Source: JAHECQ01 sp047638695 (GTDB lineage: Bacteria > Actinomycetota > Acidimicrobiia > Acidimicrobiales > SZUA-35). Taken from it: a DNA stretch of 64,000 bases. The stretch lies in assembly GCA_047638695.1 (NCBI GenBank), contig JBLINY010000009.1:1-64000 (forward strand), read 5' to 3'. Numbering within the stretch: position 1 is the first letter of the stretch; each line of letters starts with the position of its first letter. The notes below the pieces were generated by a model. It was given only the letters and a program-made list of their open reading frames with translations. It was not told the DNA's origin and ran no database searches. Positions 1 through 8,631 of this stretch are shown in pieces. The position numbers were made by a program, and so were the translations under genes.

Positions 1-664
1 CGGGCAACATCTTGTCGTCATTGATGACCATCGAGAGATAGTCGTCGTTGTAGAACTGGGCGTTGATCATGGCGAGGTCGATGTGTTGCCCAAGCCCGGT
101 CTGTTGGGCCATGACCAAGGCAGCCAAAATGCCGATCGTGCCGTGAACCGACGCCGTGGTATCGGCCAGCGACAGGGGAAAGTCGACGGCCCGATTGTCA
201 TGCACTTCGGAGAACCGGTCGACGAGCCCTGTTTCAGCGTGGAGAACCGGCGCGTAGGCCGCTCGGTCTCGCTCGGGTCCAACCTGGCCAAACCCGGAGA
301 TCGACAACATGATCAGCCGAGGATTGCGTTCGTGGAGCACGTCCCAACCCAGCCCATTGCGGTCCATCACGCCCGGACGGAAATTCTCGACAACGATGTC
401 GGCCTTATCAGCCAGCTCGAGCACGAGCTCGGATGCGCCCTCGACCCCGAGGTCGACACAAACATTGCGTTTGCCGACGTTGTGCTGGGTGAAGTGGCTC
501 GACAAATTGCCAATCTTGCTGCCGTAGATTCGCGTAAGGTCACCATCGGGCGGCTCGACTTTCACGACGTCTGCGCCCAGGTCGGCCAGAATTCTGGTGG
601 CGAATGGCCCTGACAGAGCTCGGGTCAGGTCGAGCACCTTGATGCCTTCGAGTGGGAATGCCAT
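1..664 (-). CDS. Family III (CaiB/BaiF) CoA-transferase, 3' end beyond the window
   Basis: Family III CoA-transferases move CoA between a donor thioester and an organic acid in the cytosol. The protein begins MAFPLEGIKVLDLTRALSGP, then shows the family glycine-rich turn and LGADVVKVEPPDGD. The catalytic aspartate is present in the LADTTAS segment, which aligns with Asp169 of formyl-CoA transferase. About 221 residues are visible; the usual length is near 400, so the C-terminal half lies beyond position 1. The start is ATG at 664, preceded by a GAGGAG ribosome site, so this gene has a leader unlike its divergent neighbour at 735. The substrate cannot be read from sequence. Confidence 0.9.
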   Translation of the reverse strand, partial: MAFPLEGIKVLDLTRALSGPFATRILADLGADVVKVEPPDGDLTRIYGSKIGNLSSHFTQHNVGKRNVCVDLGVEGASELVLELADKADIVVENFRPGVMDRNGLGWDVLHERNPRLIMLSISGFGQVGPERDRAAYAPVLHAETGLVDRFSEVHDNRAVDFPLSLADTTASVHGTIGILAALVMAQQTGLGQHIDLAMINAQFYNDDYLSMVINDDKMLP

Positions 665-722
665 GGTGGCTCCTCTGTTGGTCGGTCCCTGCCGCGAACA
701 TAGCTTCGTCAGCCAATCGAAC

Positions 723-728
723 TAGATT
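723..728 (+). promoter_or_regulatory. -10 box TAGATT, leaderless start of the Rieske gene
   Basis: TAGATT ends 6 nt before the ATG at 735, the spacing expected if transcription starts at the A of the start codon. No Shine-Dalgarno sequence precedes that ATG. Confidence 0.5.
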
Positions 729-734
729 CGGTTC

Positions 735-1889
735 ATGATCTCCGGTCAAAAGAATCGCGCCGTCTTCGAACCAATCATGAAGGACATGCTCGAGCAGATG
801 GCCAGCGGAGCACCATGGCGCTCAGAGGGGGGCGAGTTCCCAGCCTCTCATTACGCCGACCCGCAGCACCTGGCCCTCGAACAACGGACGCTCTTTGCCC
901 AGCTTCCACAAATGGTCGCCTTGTCGGCCGACCTACCCGAGGTTGGTTCGCAGATCACGCGTGACCAACTCCCTGTTCCCGTTGTTCTGACCAGAGCCGC
1001 CGACGGCAGCGTGCACGCTCTGGCCAACGTTTGTGCTCACCGAGGCGCTCAGGTAGTCGACGATGGTCGGCATTGTTCTCGCCGGATGAGTTGCCCTTAT
1101 CACGGGTGGAGTTACGAGCTCGATGGCACCCATGTGGGATTGCCAGACAACGAATCGTTTCCGAGCCTCAGCGTTCCTCGCCCGGGACTGCGCGAGCTTC
1201 CTGTGATTGAGGAGAATGGCCTCATCTGGGTCACGCCTAGCTTTGATGCCCCCTTGCCAGAGCCTGGGCTCGGTGCCGTCGGCAGCGAGATAGAGGCTCT
1301 CGAGTTTGGCGATCATCAGCACTGGAAGGGGCATCGATTCGATCTGGCGTTGAACTGGAAACTGGTCATCGACACATTCCTCGAGGGCTACCACTTCGCA
1401 ACCTTGCACCGAGACACCGTCTTTCCGATCTTTGTACCGAATTTGTGCCATGCCGAACGCTTTGGCCGTCATCTTCGCGAGGTTCTGCCGCGACGCACAC
1501 TCGAGCAACTGCGCGACCAACCCACAGATGATTGGGATCTGGTCCCTCACTCGGCCATTGTCTATGTGCTCTTCCCCGGTTCGGTCATCGTCGTCCAACT
1601 CGACCACATCGAGACCTGGCGTATCTCTCCCCACCCAACAGACCCGGCACGGTCAACCGTTGATCTCGACTTCTACCTACCCGAGCTGCCAACGAGCGAT
1701 GCCGCCCTCGGTCACTGGGAGCGCAGCCTTGATCTGACGATCAGTACCGTAATCAATGAAGACTTCGCGGCCATGGCCGGTGTCCAGCGTGGTCTGTCGT
1801 CGGGGGTAATCGAGTCGATCACGGTCGGCCAGAACGAACCGGCCCTCGCGATGTTCCATCGTTCGCTGCTCGAATCCTTACCGGGCTGA
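735..1889 (+). CDS. Rieske-type non-haem iron oxygenase, alpha-subunit-like
   Basis: An aromatic-ring-hydroxylating or demethylating oxygenase that inserts O2-derived oxygen using electrons from a separate reductase. The Rieske [2Fe-2S] ligands are C100-x-H102 and C120-x2-H123. The mononuclear iron site follows as E217-x2-H220-x4-H225, with D213 as the bridging acid. At 384 residues it is normal length. No beta subunit, ferredoxin or reductase is adjacent, so partners must be encoded elsewhere. It leads a plus-strand run with an SDR and an F420-type oxidoreductase, consistent with oxidation of a ring or side chain. Substrate is unknown. Confidence 0.88.
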   Translation: MISGQKNRAVFEPIMKDMLEQMASGAPWRSEGGEFPASHYADPQHLALEQRTLFAQLPQMVALSADLPEVGSQITRDQLPVPVVLTRAADGSVHALANVCAHRGAQVVDDGRHCSRRMSCPYHGWSYELDGTHVGLPDNESFPSLSVPRPGLRELPVIEENGLIWVTPSFDAPLPEPGLGAVGSEIEALEFGDHQHWKGHRFDLALNWKLVIDTFLEGYHFATLHRDTVFPIFVPNLCHAERFGRHLREVLPRRTLEQLRDQPTDDWDLVPHSAIVYVLFPGSVIVVQLDHIETWRISPHPTDPARSTVDLDFYLPELPTSDAALGHWERSLDLTISTVINEDFAAMAGVQRGLSSGVIESITVGQNEPALAMFHRSLLESLPG

Positions 1890-1989
1890 CCAGCGATTCC
1901 AGACCCGCCTCCTGACTTCGGGCTCGGGCGCAGCGCGCTTTCACCAACTAGAACGGGACCTCGGACTGCCAATGTCAGGGGACAACATC

Positions 1990-2817
1990 ATGAACCGTTT
2001 ACAGGGGAAGGTCGCGCTAATCACCGGAGGTGCTTCGGGCCTCGGTGCGCAGATCGGTCGCCGATTCACCGAGGAAGGCGCAACCGTCATCGTCAACGAT
2101 TTGCTTGCCACTGACGCCGAGAAGATGGCCGCTGAGTTGGGGGGCGACTCGATGGGGGTTGGTTTCGACGTGTCCGACTCGGCCGCTGTCGAGGCTGGGT
2201 TCAAAGCGGTAGCCGAGCGATTCTCTCGCCTGGATATCCTGGTGAACAACGCCGGGATCGGCCTGGACATGCCGGAGGAAGAGCGTCTTGAGCGCGAGCA
2301 GAAGACGTTTCAGCAGATAGCCGAGGCGCAGGCCGGGGGACCGATCGAGACGTTTGTCGACGTAACCATGAACATGCCAGACGACAGGTGGCGGCGAATG
2401 TTGGCCATCCATTTGGATGGCACCTTCTACTGCACTCGCGAGGCGCTGAAGATCATGTCGCCCCAAATGTCAGGCTCGATCATCTCCATGGGCTCGATTA
2501 TGGGGACCGCGGGTGGTGGGGGATCGCCCCACTACTGCGCCGCAAAGGCTGGCATCATGGGTTTCACTCGATCCCTCGCACGCGAGCTCGTTCCTCGCGG
2601 CATCAGGGTGAACGCCCTCGCTCCCGGTTTCATCGACACTCCAATGACTGCACCGATGGGAGAAACAAAGGCACTCATCGAGGCCATTACCCCGATGGGA
2701 CGCTTTGGCGTACCCGACGACATTGCGTGGGCAGCCGTTTACCTCGCCTCGGACGAGGCAAACTTCATGACGGGCCAAGTAATCTCCCCAAACGGGGGCT
2801 ATCACATGAGCCAATAG
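1990..2817 (+). CDS. Short-chain dehydrogenase/reductase
   Basis: Classical SDR: NAD(P)-binding TGGASGLG at residues 12-19, the NNAG motif near residue 90, and a catalytic YxxxK (YCAAK) near residue 180 with the preceding serine. The C-terminal substrate loop reads GFIDTPMTAPMG. About 30 extra residues follow NNAG compared with the minimal fold, an unusually long charged insertion. The start chosen is ATG at 1990 because AGGGGA lies 7 nt upstream; an in-frame ATG at 1972 would add six residues. It probably interconverts an alcohol and a ketone made by the preceding oxygenase. Confidence 0.88.
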   Translation: MNRLQGKVALITGGASGLGAQIGRRFTEEGATVIVNDLLATDAEKMAAELGGDSMGVGFDVSDSAAVEAGFKAVAERFSRLDILVNNAGIGLDMPEEERLEREQKTFQQIAEAQAGGPIETFVDVTMNMPDDRWRRMLAIHLDGTFYCTREALKIMSPQMSGSIISMGSIMGTAGGGGSPHYCAAKAGIMGFTRSLARELVPRGIRVNALAPGFIDTPMTAPMGETKALIEAITPMGRFGVPDDIAWAAVYLASDEANFMTGQVISPNGGYHMSQ

Positions 2818-2869
2818 CTCCGGCCAGCTGCGGGCGACAGCCCGGGTCGGTCTGTGGCACGGTGTCCAC

Positions 2870-3757
2870 ATGAAATTCGGAGCTGTGCTGCCAACTTGTG
2901 AACTAGGCGACGACCCCATCGCGATCCGCGACTGGGCTCAGGCCGCCGAATCTTTGGGCTACTCCCACATTGTTGCCTACGACCATGTTCTAGGAGCCGT
3001 ACACGAGGGTCGAGATCCCAAGCTGTGGGGTCCCTATACAGAGAACGACCCATTCCACGAACCGTTCGTCGTCTTCGGGTTCTTGGCCGGAGTGACCACC
3101 ACCATCGAGTTCGAGACGGCAGTGATCATTCTGCCGCAGCGTCAAACGGCACTCGTGGCGAAGCAGGCGGCCGAGGTCGACGTCTTGTCGGGCGGGCGCT
3201 TGCGGCTCGGTGTGGGCACGGGATGGAACCACGTCGAGTACGAGGCGCTCGGAGTCAAGTGGGCTGACCGAGGCAAGATTTTCGACGATCAGATCGAGCT
3301 GCTCCGAAAGCTCTGGACGGGCGATGTTGTCGACCACAGCAGTTCGTTCCACCGGGTTGACCGGGCGGGAATTCTGCCTCGGCCGGTGCGCTCGATTCCG
3401 ATCTGGTTCGGGGGTTTCTCGAACATTGCGATGCGCCGGGCGGCGCGGGTTGGCGACGGGTTCACGTTCGCCAGCGCTGGCACCAAGACAATCGACAACG
3501 CCAACAAGCTGCGCCAAGCCGTCTCCGATGCTGGGCGAGACCCGGCGACGTTCCCGATCGAGCTGACCGTGCCCTACGGGCTGAGCCAAGACAAGTGGGA
3601 GACGCTGGTGACCGAAGCTCGAGAGGCCAACATCAGCCACCTTTGTGTCAACACCATGAGCACGACATCCGAGTGGGCGGGCACACCAGCTCCCAACCTG
3701 ACCACCACTGCGCAGCACATTGAGGCGCTGGAGACGTTCAAAACGCGGGTCGGGTGA
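2870..3757 (+). CDS. LLM-class F420-dependent oxidoreductase
   Basis: Luciferase-like TIM-barrel oxidoreductase of 295 residues that would use coenzyme F420 or FMN. It starts MKFGAVLPTCE and has the conserved segment AAEVDVLSGGRLRLGVGTGW, followed by the PIWFGG strand near residue 180 that ends the cofactor pocket. It resembles the actinobacterial TIGR03619-type family, usually annotated only by fold. It lies 52 nt behind the SDR. Its stop codon is inside a short tandem repeat at 3746-3794. Physiological substrate is unknown. Confidence 0.85.
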   Translation: MKFGAVLPTCELGDDPIAIRDWAQAAESLGYSHIVAYDHVLGAVHEGRDPKLWGPYTENDPFHEPFVVFGFLAGVTTTIEFETAVIILPQRQTALVAKQAAEVDVLSGGRLRLGVGTGWNHVEYEALGVKWADRGKIFDDQIELLRKLWTGDVVDHSSSFHRVDRAGILPRPVRSIPIWFGGFSNIAMRRAARVGDGFTFASAGTKTIDNANKLRQAVSDAGRDPATFPIELTVPYGLSQDKWETLVTEAREANISHLCVNTMSTTSEWAGTPAPNLTTTAQHIEALETFKTRVG

Positions 3758-3794
3758 GAGCGCTGGTTGGGTGAGAGCGGGGGTCGGGTGAGCG
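3746..3794. repeat. 17-bp imperfect tandem repeat spanning a stop codon
   Basis: Three head-to-tail copies start at 3746, 3763 and 3780. The consensus is CGGGTCGGGTGAGAGCG, and every copy contains the GGGTGA that is the stop of the oxidoreductase gene in copy 1. The third copy is truncated. Confidence 0.7.
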
Positions 3795-3828
3795 TGCCTG
3801 ATCGAGTCGGCTCGACTAGGAAGTGGGG

Positions 3829-4155
3829 ATGATCCACGAACTCCGCATCTACACCGCCGCACCAGGAAAGATGCCAGAGCTGATGGCACGCTTCCGCGAC
3901 CACACCACCGCCCTCTTCGAGAAGCACGGCATCACCAACGTCGGCTACTGGCTGAACTCAATCGGTGGTCGGAACGACGAGCTGTGGTACATCCTTGGCT
4001 TCGACAGCCTCGCTCACCGGGAGCAGGCGTGGGCCGCGTTCGTCGCCGACCCGGTCTGGGCCCAGGTGCGGGCCGAGAGCGAGGCCAATGGGCCCCTCCT
4101 TGACCATCTCGAAAACCGCATCCTGAACCCGACCGACTTTTCTCCGCTCAAATAG
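3829..4155 (+). CDS. NIPSNAP-family protein
   Basis: Small dimeric ferredoxin-like (ABM superfamily) protein of 108 residues, starting MIHELRIYTAAPGKM and containing the conserved W...SIGG..DELWYILGF...REQAWAAF pattern. Actinobacterial members often sit in degradation operons, but their biochemical role is not established. The ATG at 3829 is preferred over an in-frame GTG at 3823 because AGGAAG lies just upstream; the same bases also form a TAGGAA -10-like box 6 nt before the ATG. It converges on the alcohol dehydrogenase gene with an 11-nt gap. Confidence 0.8.
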   Translation: MIHELRIYTAAPGKMPELMARFRDHTTALFEKHGITNVGYWLNSIGGRNDELWYILGFDSLAHREQAWAAFVADPVWAQVRAESEANGPLLDHLENRILNPTDFSPLK

Positions 4156-4166
4156 AGCTGGTTCGG

Positions 4167-5261
4167 TCAGTCGAACATGATGACCGAGCGGGTGACTGCC
4201 CCGGCCTCGAGGTCGGCTAACGCAGCATCGATCTCGGTCAGGGGGCGTCGAACATCGATCATGGCATCGAGGTCGAGTCGTCCCTGACGGTAGAGCTCGA
4301 GGTAGTGGGGGGCGTCGATGTGGAAGCGGTTCGAGCCCATGATCGAACCGGTGAGCGTCTTCTCCACGTACAGATGGCCGGGATCAAGCGTCAGCTTCTG
4401 TCCCTGAGGAATGGCGCCAACAATTACTGCCTTTCCCCTTGGTGCCAACGCATAGAAGCAACTGGCGGCAATGTCGGCATTGCCGACCGCGTCGAAGGCG
4501 AAGTCGACGCCGCCGCCGCTCATCGACTTGATCTGGCGCACCACCGACTCATCACCGGGCATGATTGTGTGGGTCGCTCCGAAGTGGCGTGCGCTCTCTA
4601 GTTTGTGCTCCAACAGGTCGATGGCGATGATCTGGCGGGCGCCAGCAATCCGAGCGCCCTGGATGACCGAAGCTCCAACGCCACCGCAGCCGAAGACGAC
4701 GACCGACGACCCAGGGGCGACCTGGGCGGTGTTGAGGGCCGCTCCAACCCCGGTGGTGACGGCGCACCCGATAAGGGCTGCTCGGTCGAGCGGTATGTCG
4801 TCGTCGATCTTCACGACGGCTCGTTCGTGCAGCAGCATCATTTCGCTGAAGCCTGAGAGGTCGGCAAATTGTTTCAGCGGTACGCCGTCGAGCGACAGAC
4901 GGGGCGGAGCGTCCTTTGGTCGCATGCAGTACCGACGGTCCGAGCACAGGTGTGTGCGACCCAACATGCACTGTTTGCAACTGCCGCAGAACATGGAGGT
5001 GCAGGCAATGACGTGGTCTCCTACCTTGACCGATCGAACGTCGGAGCCGACGGCCTCTACGACGCCCGCCGGTTCGTGACCGGGGACGGTTGGAGTAGGC
5101 CCGCCAATAGATCCCTGCATGAAGTGCAGGTCGCTGTGGCATACGCCGCAGGCGGCGGTGCGAACAAGCACCTCGTTTGGCATGGGGTTGTCGACATCGA
5201 TTTGTTCGATCGTCAGGTTGCCCCCGACTTCTTGCAGCACAGCGGCCGTTGCTTTGGTCAT
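4167..5261 (-). CDS. Zinc-dependent alcohol dehydrogenase (MDR family)
   Basis: NAD(P)-linked medium-chain alcohol dehydrogenase, 364 residues. The catalytic zinc ligands are Cys41 in CGVCHSD and His62 in GHE. The structural zinc ligands are C92, C95, C98 and C106. A Rossmann motif, GCGGVGASV, lies near residue 190. The frame is open far upstream, but homology begins at MTKATAAVLQEVGG, so ATG 5261 is taken as the start. The gene probably oxidises an alcohol made by the neighbouring oxygenases. Confidence 0.9.
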   Translation of the reverse strand: MTKATAAVLQEVGGNLTIEQIDVDNPMPNEVLVRTAACGVCHSDLHFMQGSIGGPTPTVPGHEPAGVVEAVGSDVRSVKVGDHVIACTSMFCGSCKQCMLGRTHLCSDRRYCMRPKDAPPRLSLDGVPLKQFADLSGFSEMMLLHERAVVKIDDDIPLDRAALIGCAVTTGVGAALNTAQVAPGSSVVVFGCGGVGASVIQGARIAGARQIIAIDLLEHKLESARHFGATHTIMPGDESVVRQIKSMSGGGVDFAFDAVGNADIAASCFYALAPRGKAVIVGAIPQGQKLTLDPGHLYVEKTLTGSIMGSNRFHIDAPHYLELYRQGRLDLDAMIDVRRPLTEIDAALADLEAGAVTRSVIMFD

Positions 5262-5370
5262 GAAGTGAGTCTGCCAAAGATCGGGTTCGGAGGGGTAAGG
5301 CGGTAAGAATGATCTCGCGCCAAAGGCTTGATCGAAAACCAACGAGCAATGGGAAATGGGAGATGGATTG

Positions 5371-6427
5371 ATGCTCACTGCCGAGGAGAACGCGACGCTC
5401 ACCGAGGTGGGGCCCGAGACGCCGATGGGTCGAATGATGCGACGTTTCTGGATGCCCATCGCAGCCTCGAAGCAGGTGGAAGCGGATGCTGATCCGTTGC
5501 AGGCGATGCTCCTCGGTGAGAGCTTCGTTGTCTTTCGTTCAAGCGACGGGACCGTCGGGGTGCTTGACGAGTTCTGCATGCACCGCCGAGTATCGCTTGC
5601 CCTAGGTCGTGATTCGAGCCGATTCAGACTCGAACTATCTCCAGCTGTTCGAGGGCGGAACCGACAGCTCGCACGTAGCAATACTGCACAGCAATCAGGC
5701 CAACCCTTCCTGGCTGAAGGACGAATTCGAGGCGGTCGACGAAGACTTCAATCCCGGCGCCATCAGTGTCGACGACAACGCGCCGACGCTCGAGATAGCC
5801 GATACCGAGTACGGCTACCACTATGCGGCAAAACGGCAGGGCCCGGCTGGAGACGATGGTCGTGAGTCATACAGCGTCCGAGTCACCCCGGTGCTTCTGC
5901 CGATGTGCCGGATCATTCCGGCCCCAGCGTTCCAGTTCTACGTCTTTGAGGTGCCACTGCACGATGGTCGCACGTCGACCTACCTGGTGAGTCACGGCCC
6001 AAACCCCGTACCGAGAGCCGACATCCTGCGAATAATGGGTCTCGACAACACGCAATTTTTCGACGACGAGACGTGCCAATTCGAGGCAACCTGGGCCGAC
6101 CGCCTCGGCCAGGATCGCGCCGGGATGAAGAACAGTTGGAGCGGCTTCGCCGGCATCGAGCAGGAAGACTCGATAATGGCGTTATCCATGGGACCGGTCG
6201 TCGATCGAACCAAGGAGACGCTGGTGGCCGCCGACCGGGCTGTTGTGCACCTACGCCGTCGCTTGCTCGAGTCGGTGCGGCGAAATGAGGCCGGCGAATC
6301 ACCGATTGGGCTCGACGCCACCGACATGGCTTCGGTCCAGGCACTATGCGACACCGTGGTGCGGGCCGGCGAGCAGTGGCAGGAGTTGCTGCCCGGCAAC
6401 ATGCAAGATCCGCATCGTTCCCGATGA
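5371..6427 (+). pseudogene. Rieske oxygenase (phthalate 4,5-dioxygenase-like), internal deletion and frameshift
   Basis: The 5' part (frame of 5371) reads like the N-terminus of phthalate 4,5-dioxygenase-type oxygenases: MLTAEENATLTEVGPETPMG through DEFCMHRRVSLALGRDS. Homology then jumps, in another frame, to SNYLQLFEGGTDSSHVAILH and continues to the stop at 6427. Roughly 60-75 residues expected between the two parts are missing, including the second C-x2-H pair of the Rieske cluster. The junction lies at about 5605-5640. The mononuclear-iron half is still readable, including MGPVVDRTKE near the C-terminus. As it stands the product cannot carry electrons. An assembly deletion is the alternative to true decay. 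Confidence 0.8.
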
Positions 6428-6454
6428 CGGCGCCGACGACCGCGATGAGGCTCG

Positions 6455-7408
6455 TTAGGGAGCAGACCCCTCGATCATGCGGCCCAACCAGTTGTTGATG
6501 TCGTTGCGGGCTCGGCGCGACACCGCGGCTTGAGGGGCGAAACCCTCGAACCCGTGAGCCGCACCGGGGTAGACATGGAGCTCAACGGGCACGCCAGCAT
6601 GGTTCAGTCTTGTGGCGTAGTCGATGTCTTCGTCGGCGAATCCGTCGAGGCCGCCGACCATGATGTAGGTCGGAGGTAGTCCGGCGAGATTCGTTTCGCG
6701 AGTAGGGGCAGCGTGGGTTGGGACATCGTCGGTGTCGAAGAGTTCGCCAAGGTACGCCGACCATCCGTACTGATTCGATTCTTTTGTCCACACGGGAACA
6801 TCCCAATTAGCTGAGACCGTTGATCGTGTGTCGTCGATCATGGGATAGATAAGCAGCTGGTAGTTGATGTCGAACTCGCCGCGGTCGCGAACGACGAGAC
6901 CGAGCGCTGCAGCCAATCCGCCACCCCCGCTGGGTCCACCGATACCGATGCGATTGGTGTCTACCCCGAGCTCGGCGCCGTGCTGCTTCAGCCACTTCAG
7001 TCCGGTGTAGGAATCTTCAAGGCCAGCTGGATAGGGATCCTCAGGTGCCAACCTGTACTGCACGGCGACTCCAACAATGTTGAAGCGCTGACACCAACGG
7101 TCGAAGCGGAGATCGTCCTGCTCGGGTGCTCCGAGGACGTAACCGCCGCCATGCATCCAGAACAGGCAGGGCAGGTTGTCGTCGGCACCAACGGGACGGT
7201 GAACTCGGAGTCGCACGTCAGGTCCGCCCTCGGGTCCAGGTACCACCGTGTCGGTGCGGGTCACCGCATCAGACAGCGGCACCTGCTCGTTCATCAGCAA
7301 TCGGTTGGCCCGGATCTTGGGAAGGGTCTTGCTGTTAACTGTGCCGAGCGTTGGGCCGGCTTCGAGCGCGGCCTTGACCTCGGGGTCGTAATACAGGTCG
7401 GAAGTCAT
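6455..7408 (-). CDS. Alpha/beta hydrolase, hormone-sensitive-lipase (HSL) family esterase
   Basis: Carboxylic ester hydrolase of 317 residues. The oxyanion-hole motif HGGGY starts at H86. The nucleophile elbow is GGPSGGG with Ser160, a proline variant of the usual GDSAGG. The acid is in DGFADED and the histidine in PGAAHGFE near the C-terminus. ATG 7408 is chosen because a TAGCGT -10 box lies 7 nt upstream; the frame stays open further up but without homology. It is divergent from the PPOX gene at 7485. Likely cytosolic, acting on short acyl esters or lactones. Confidence 0.87.
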   Translation of the reverse strand: MTSDLYYDPEVKAALEAGPTLGTVNSKTLPKIRANRLLMNEQVPLSDAVTRTDTVVPGPEGGPDVRLRVHRPVGADDNLPCLFWMHGGGYVLGAPEQDDLRFDRWCQRFNIVGVAVQYRLAPEDPYPAGLEDSYTGLKWLKQHGAELGVDTNRIGIGGPSGGGGLAAALGLVVRDRGEFDINYQLLIYPMIDDTRSTVSANWDVPVWTKESNQYGWSAYLGELFDTDDVPTHAAPTRETNLAGLPPTYIMVGGLDGFADEDIDYATRLNHAGVPVELHVYPGAAHGFEGFAPQAAVSRRARNDINNWLGRMIEGSAP

Positions 7409-7415
7409 GCTTGCG

Positions 7416-7421
7416 ACGCTA
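7416..7421 (-). promoter_or_regulatory. -10 box TAGCGT, leaderless esterase promoter
   Basis: On the minus strand TAGCGT ends 7 nt before the ATG at 7408. This spacing supports the internal ATG as the true start. Confidence 0.5.
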
Positions 7422-7484
7422 CAACTTGTTGGGTGGGCGGTCCCCAATCGCCCGAAGAGAAGACAGCGAGGATAGCGAGGCCCA

Positions 7485-8114
7485 ATGTTCGACCCGAAGT
7501 ATGTGATCACCACCGGCGAGGAACTTCGGAGCTTGGTTCCGACACCCAGGCTGGCTCAGCAGACCAAGGTGCGGGCGAGCCTCGACACGCACGCACGGCG
7601 ATGGATAGGCCGAAGCCCGTTCGTTGTGATCTCGAGCGTCGACGCGGACGGGAGAATGGACCTATCGCCGAAGGGCGATGCTCCCGGTTTCGTGCGTGTC
7701 CTGGATGACCGCACACTGGCTGTTCCCGATCGGCCCGGAAACCACCGGATGGACACCTTCGCCAACGTCCTTCAGCGTGCCAATGTTGGTCTTCTTTTCG
7801 TCGTACCCGGCCGGGGCGAAGTGGTGCGGGTCGCTGGGACGGCTCAGATCGTCCGCGATCCGAAACTGCTCGATTCTATGGCGGTCGATGGCCGGTCTCC
7901 CGCCCTGTGCCTCGTGATCACGGTCTCCGAGGTCATGTTTCATTGCGGGAAATCGGTTATTCGATCGCGCCTTTGGTCACCTGAGGATTGGCCGCCCATT
8001 GATGACCTGGCCAGCTATGCCCAATGCCTGGCTGACCAGGCCTCCACCGACGAGACCGCCGCTCAGATGGAAGTCCGCTTTGCAAGATGGCATCAGGGCG
8101 ACGAGCTGTATTGA
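7485..8114 (+). CDS. PPOX-fold FMN-binding flavoprotein (MSMEG_1061-like)
   Basis: Split-barrel flavin-binding protein of 209 residues. The FMN-phosphate region reads SPFVVISSVDADGRMDLSPKGD, followed by the RPGNHRMDTFANVL strand typical of the MSMEG_1061-type subfamily. Members bind FMN or F420 and are annotated mostly by fold; no reaction can be assigned. The ATG at 7485 has GAGG just upstream. Its C-terminal third, including CGKSVIRSRLW, matches the family where cysteine and basic residues are conserved. Confidence 0.78.
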   Translation: MFDPKYVITTGEELRSLVPTPRLAQQTKVRASLDTHARRWIGRSPFVVISSVDADGRMDLSPKGDAPGFVRVLDDRTLAVPDRPGNHRMDTFANVLQRANVGLLFVVPGRGEVVRVAGTAQIVRDPKLLDSMAVDGRSPALCLVITVSEVMFHCGKSVIRSRLWSPEDWPPIDDLASYAQCLADQASTDETAAQMEVRFARWHQGDELY

Positions 8115-8170
8115 CCGGTCACGCTGCAGGGCGGTCGTGCAGGACCACAAGGGCCTCGGTGCGAGATCGC

Positions 8171-8176
8171 TAGGAT
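8171..8176 (+). promoter_or_regulatory. -10 box TAGGAT with a leadered transcript
   Basis: TAGGAT lies about 50 nt before the ATG at 8226. Transcription would begin near 8183, leaving a roughly 43-nt leader that carries the GAGGA ribosome site before 8226. Confidence 0.4.
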
Positions 8177-8225
8177 GACCTCTCGCTGTTTGCCGTGTGC
8201 CGGCACTAACGAACCGAGGACGATC

Positions 8226-8576
8226 ATGGGCAAGTACTGGCTGTTGGATCGACACGGTGCCGACGGGCCGTCGGCTCTGGTCGAGACGGACGGATCGATG
8301 CGGGTAGTGGATGTGCTGCGATTCGGACCCGACGTCACCGAGCTCGAAGACCAACAGAAGCTCTTGGACGACGTTATGGGCCGGGTGGCCCCGACCATGA
8401 AACCCCTTGTCCCTTTGGCCAAGCTGGCCGAGGAAGGCGTCGATCTCCACGCCGATCTCCAACATGCCGGGGGCGGCAGCAACAGAACCGGACGTCGAAA
8501 AGGTGGTCGTCAGGCGGCCGCGAATGGACGGGCCGCAGGCGGACCCAAACGCACGGGCGGCCGCGGACGAGGTTGA
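8226..8576 (+). CDS. Hypothetical protein with basic Gly-rich tail
   Basis: No family recognised. The 116-residue product has an acidic, ordered-looking N-terminal two thirds (MGKYWLLDRHGADGPSALV through LAEEGVDLHADL). It ends in a tail from about residue 80 of alternating Gly, Arg and Lys (GGGSNRTGRRKGGRQ, then GGPKRTGGRGRG), which looks disordered and could bind nucleic acid. ATG 8226 is preferred to ATG 8175 because of GAGGA upstream and because 8175 overlaps the -10 box. Its stop lies in a small GAGGTT repeat. It precedes the tandem CoA-transferase by 55 nt. Confidence 0.6.
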   Translation: MGKYWLLDRHGADGPSALVETDGSMRVVDVLRFGPDVTELEDQQKLLDDVMGRVAPTMKPLVPLAKLAEEGVDLHADLQHAGGGSNRTGRRKGGRQAAANGRAAGGPKRTGGRGRG

Positions 8577-8631
8577 GGTTGAGGTCGCACGCTTTCTGGC
8601 TTGCCGGGAGAAGTAGCGGGACAATTGCGCC

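Noticed and set aside
5262..5681. N-terminal extension of the zinc alcohol dehydrogenase to 504 residues
   Set aside because: The extra 140 codons lie opposite the Rieske pseudogene, have no homology, and the enzyme starts normally at ATG 5261.
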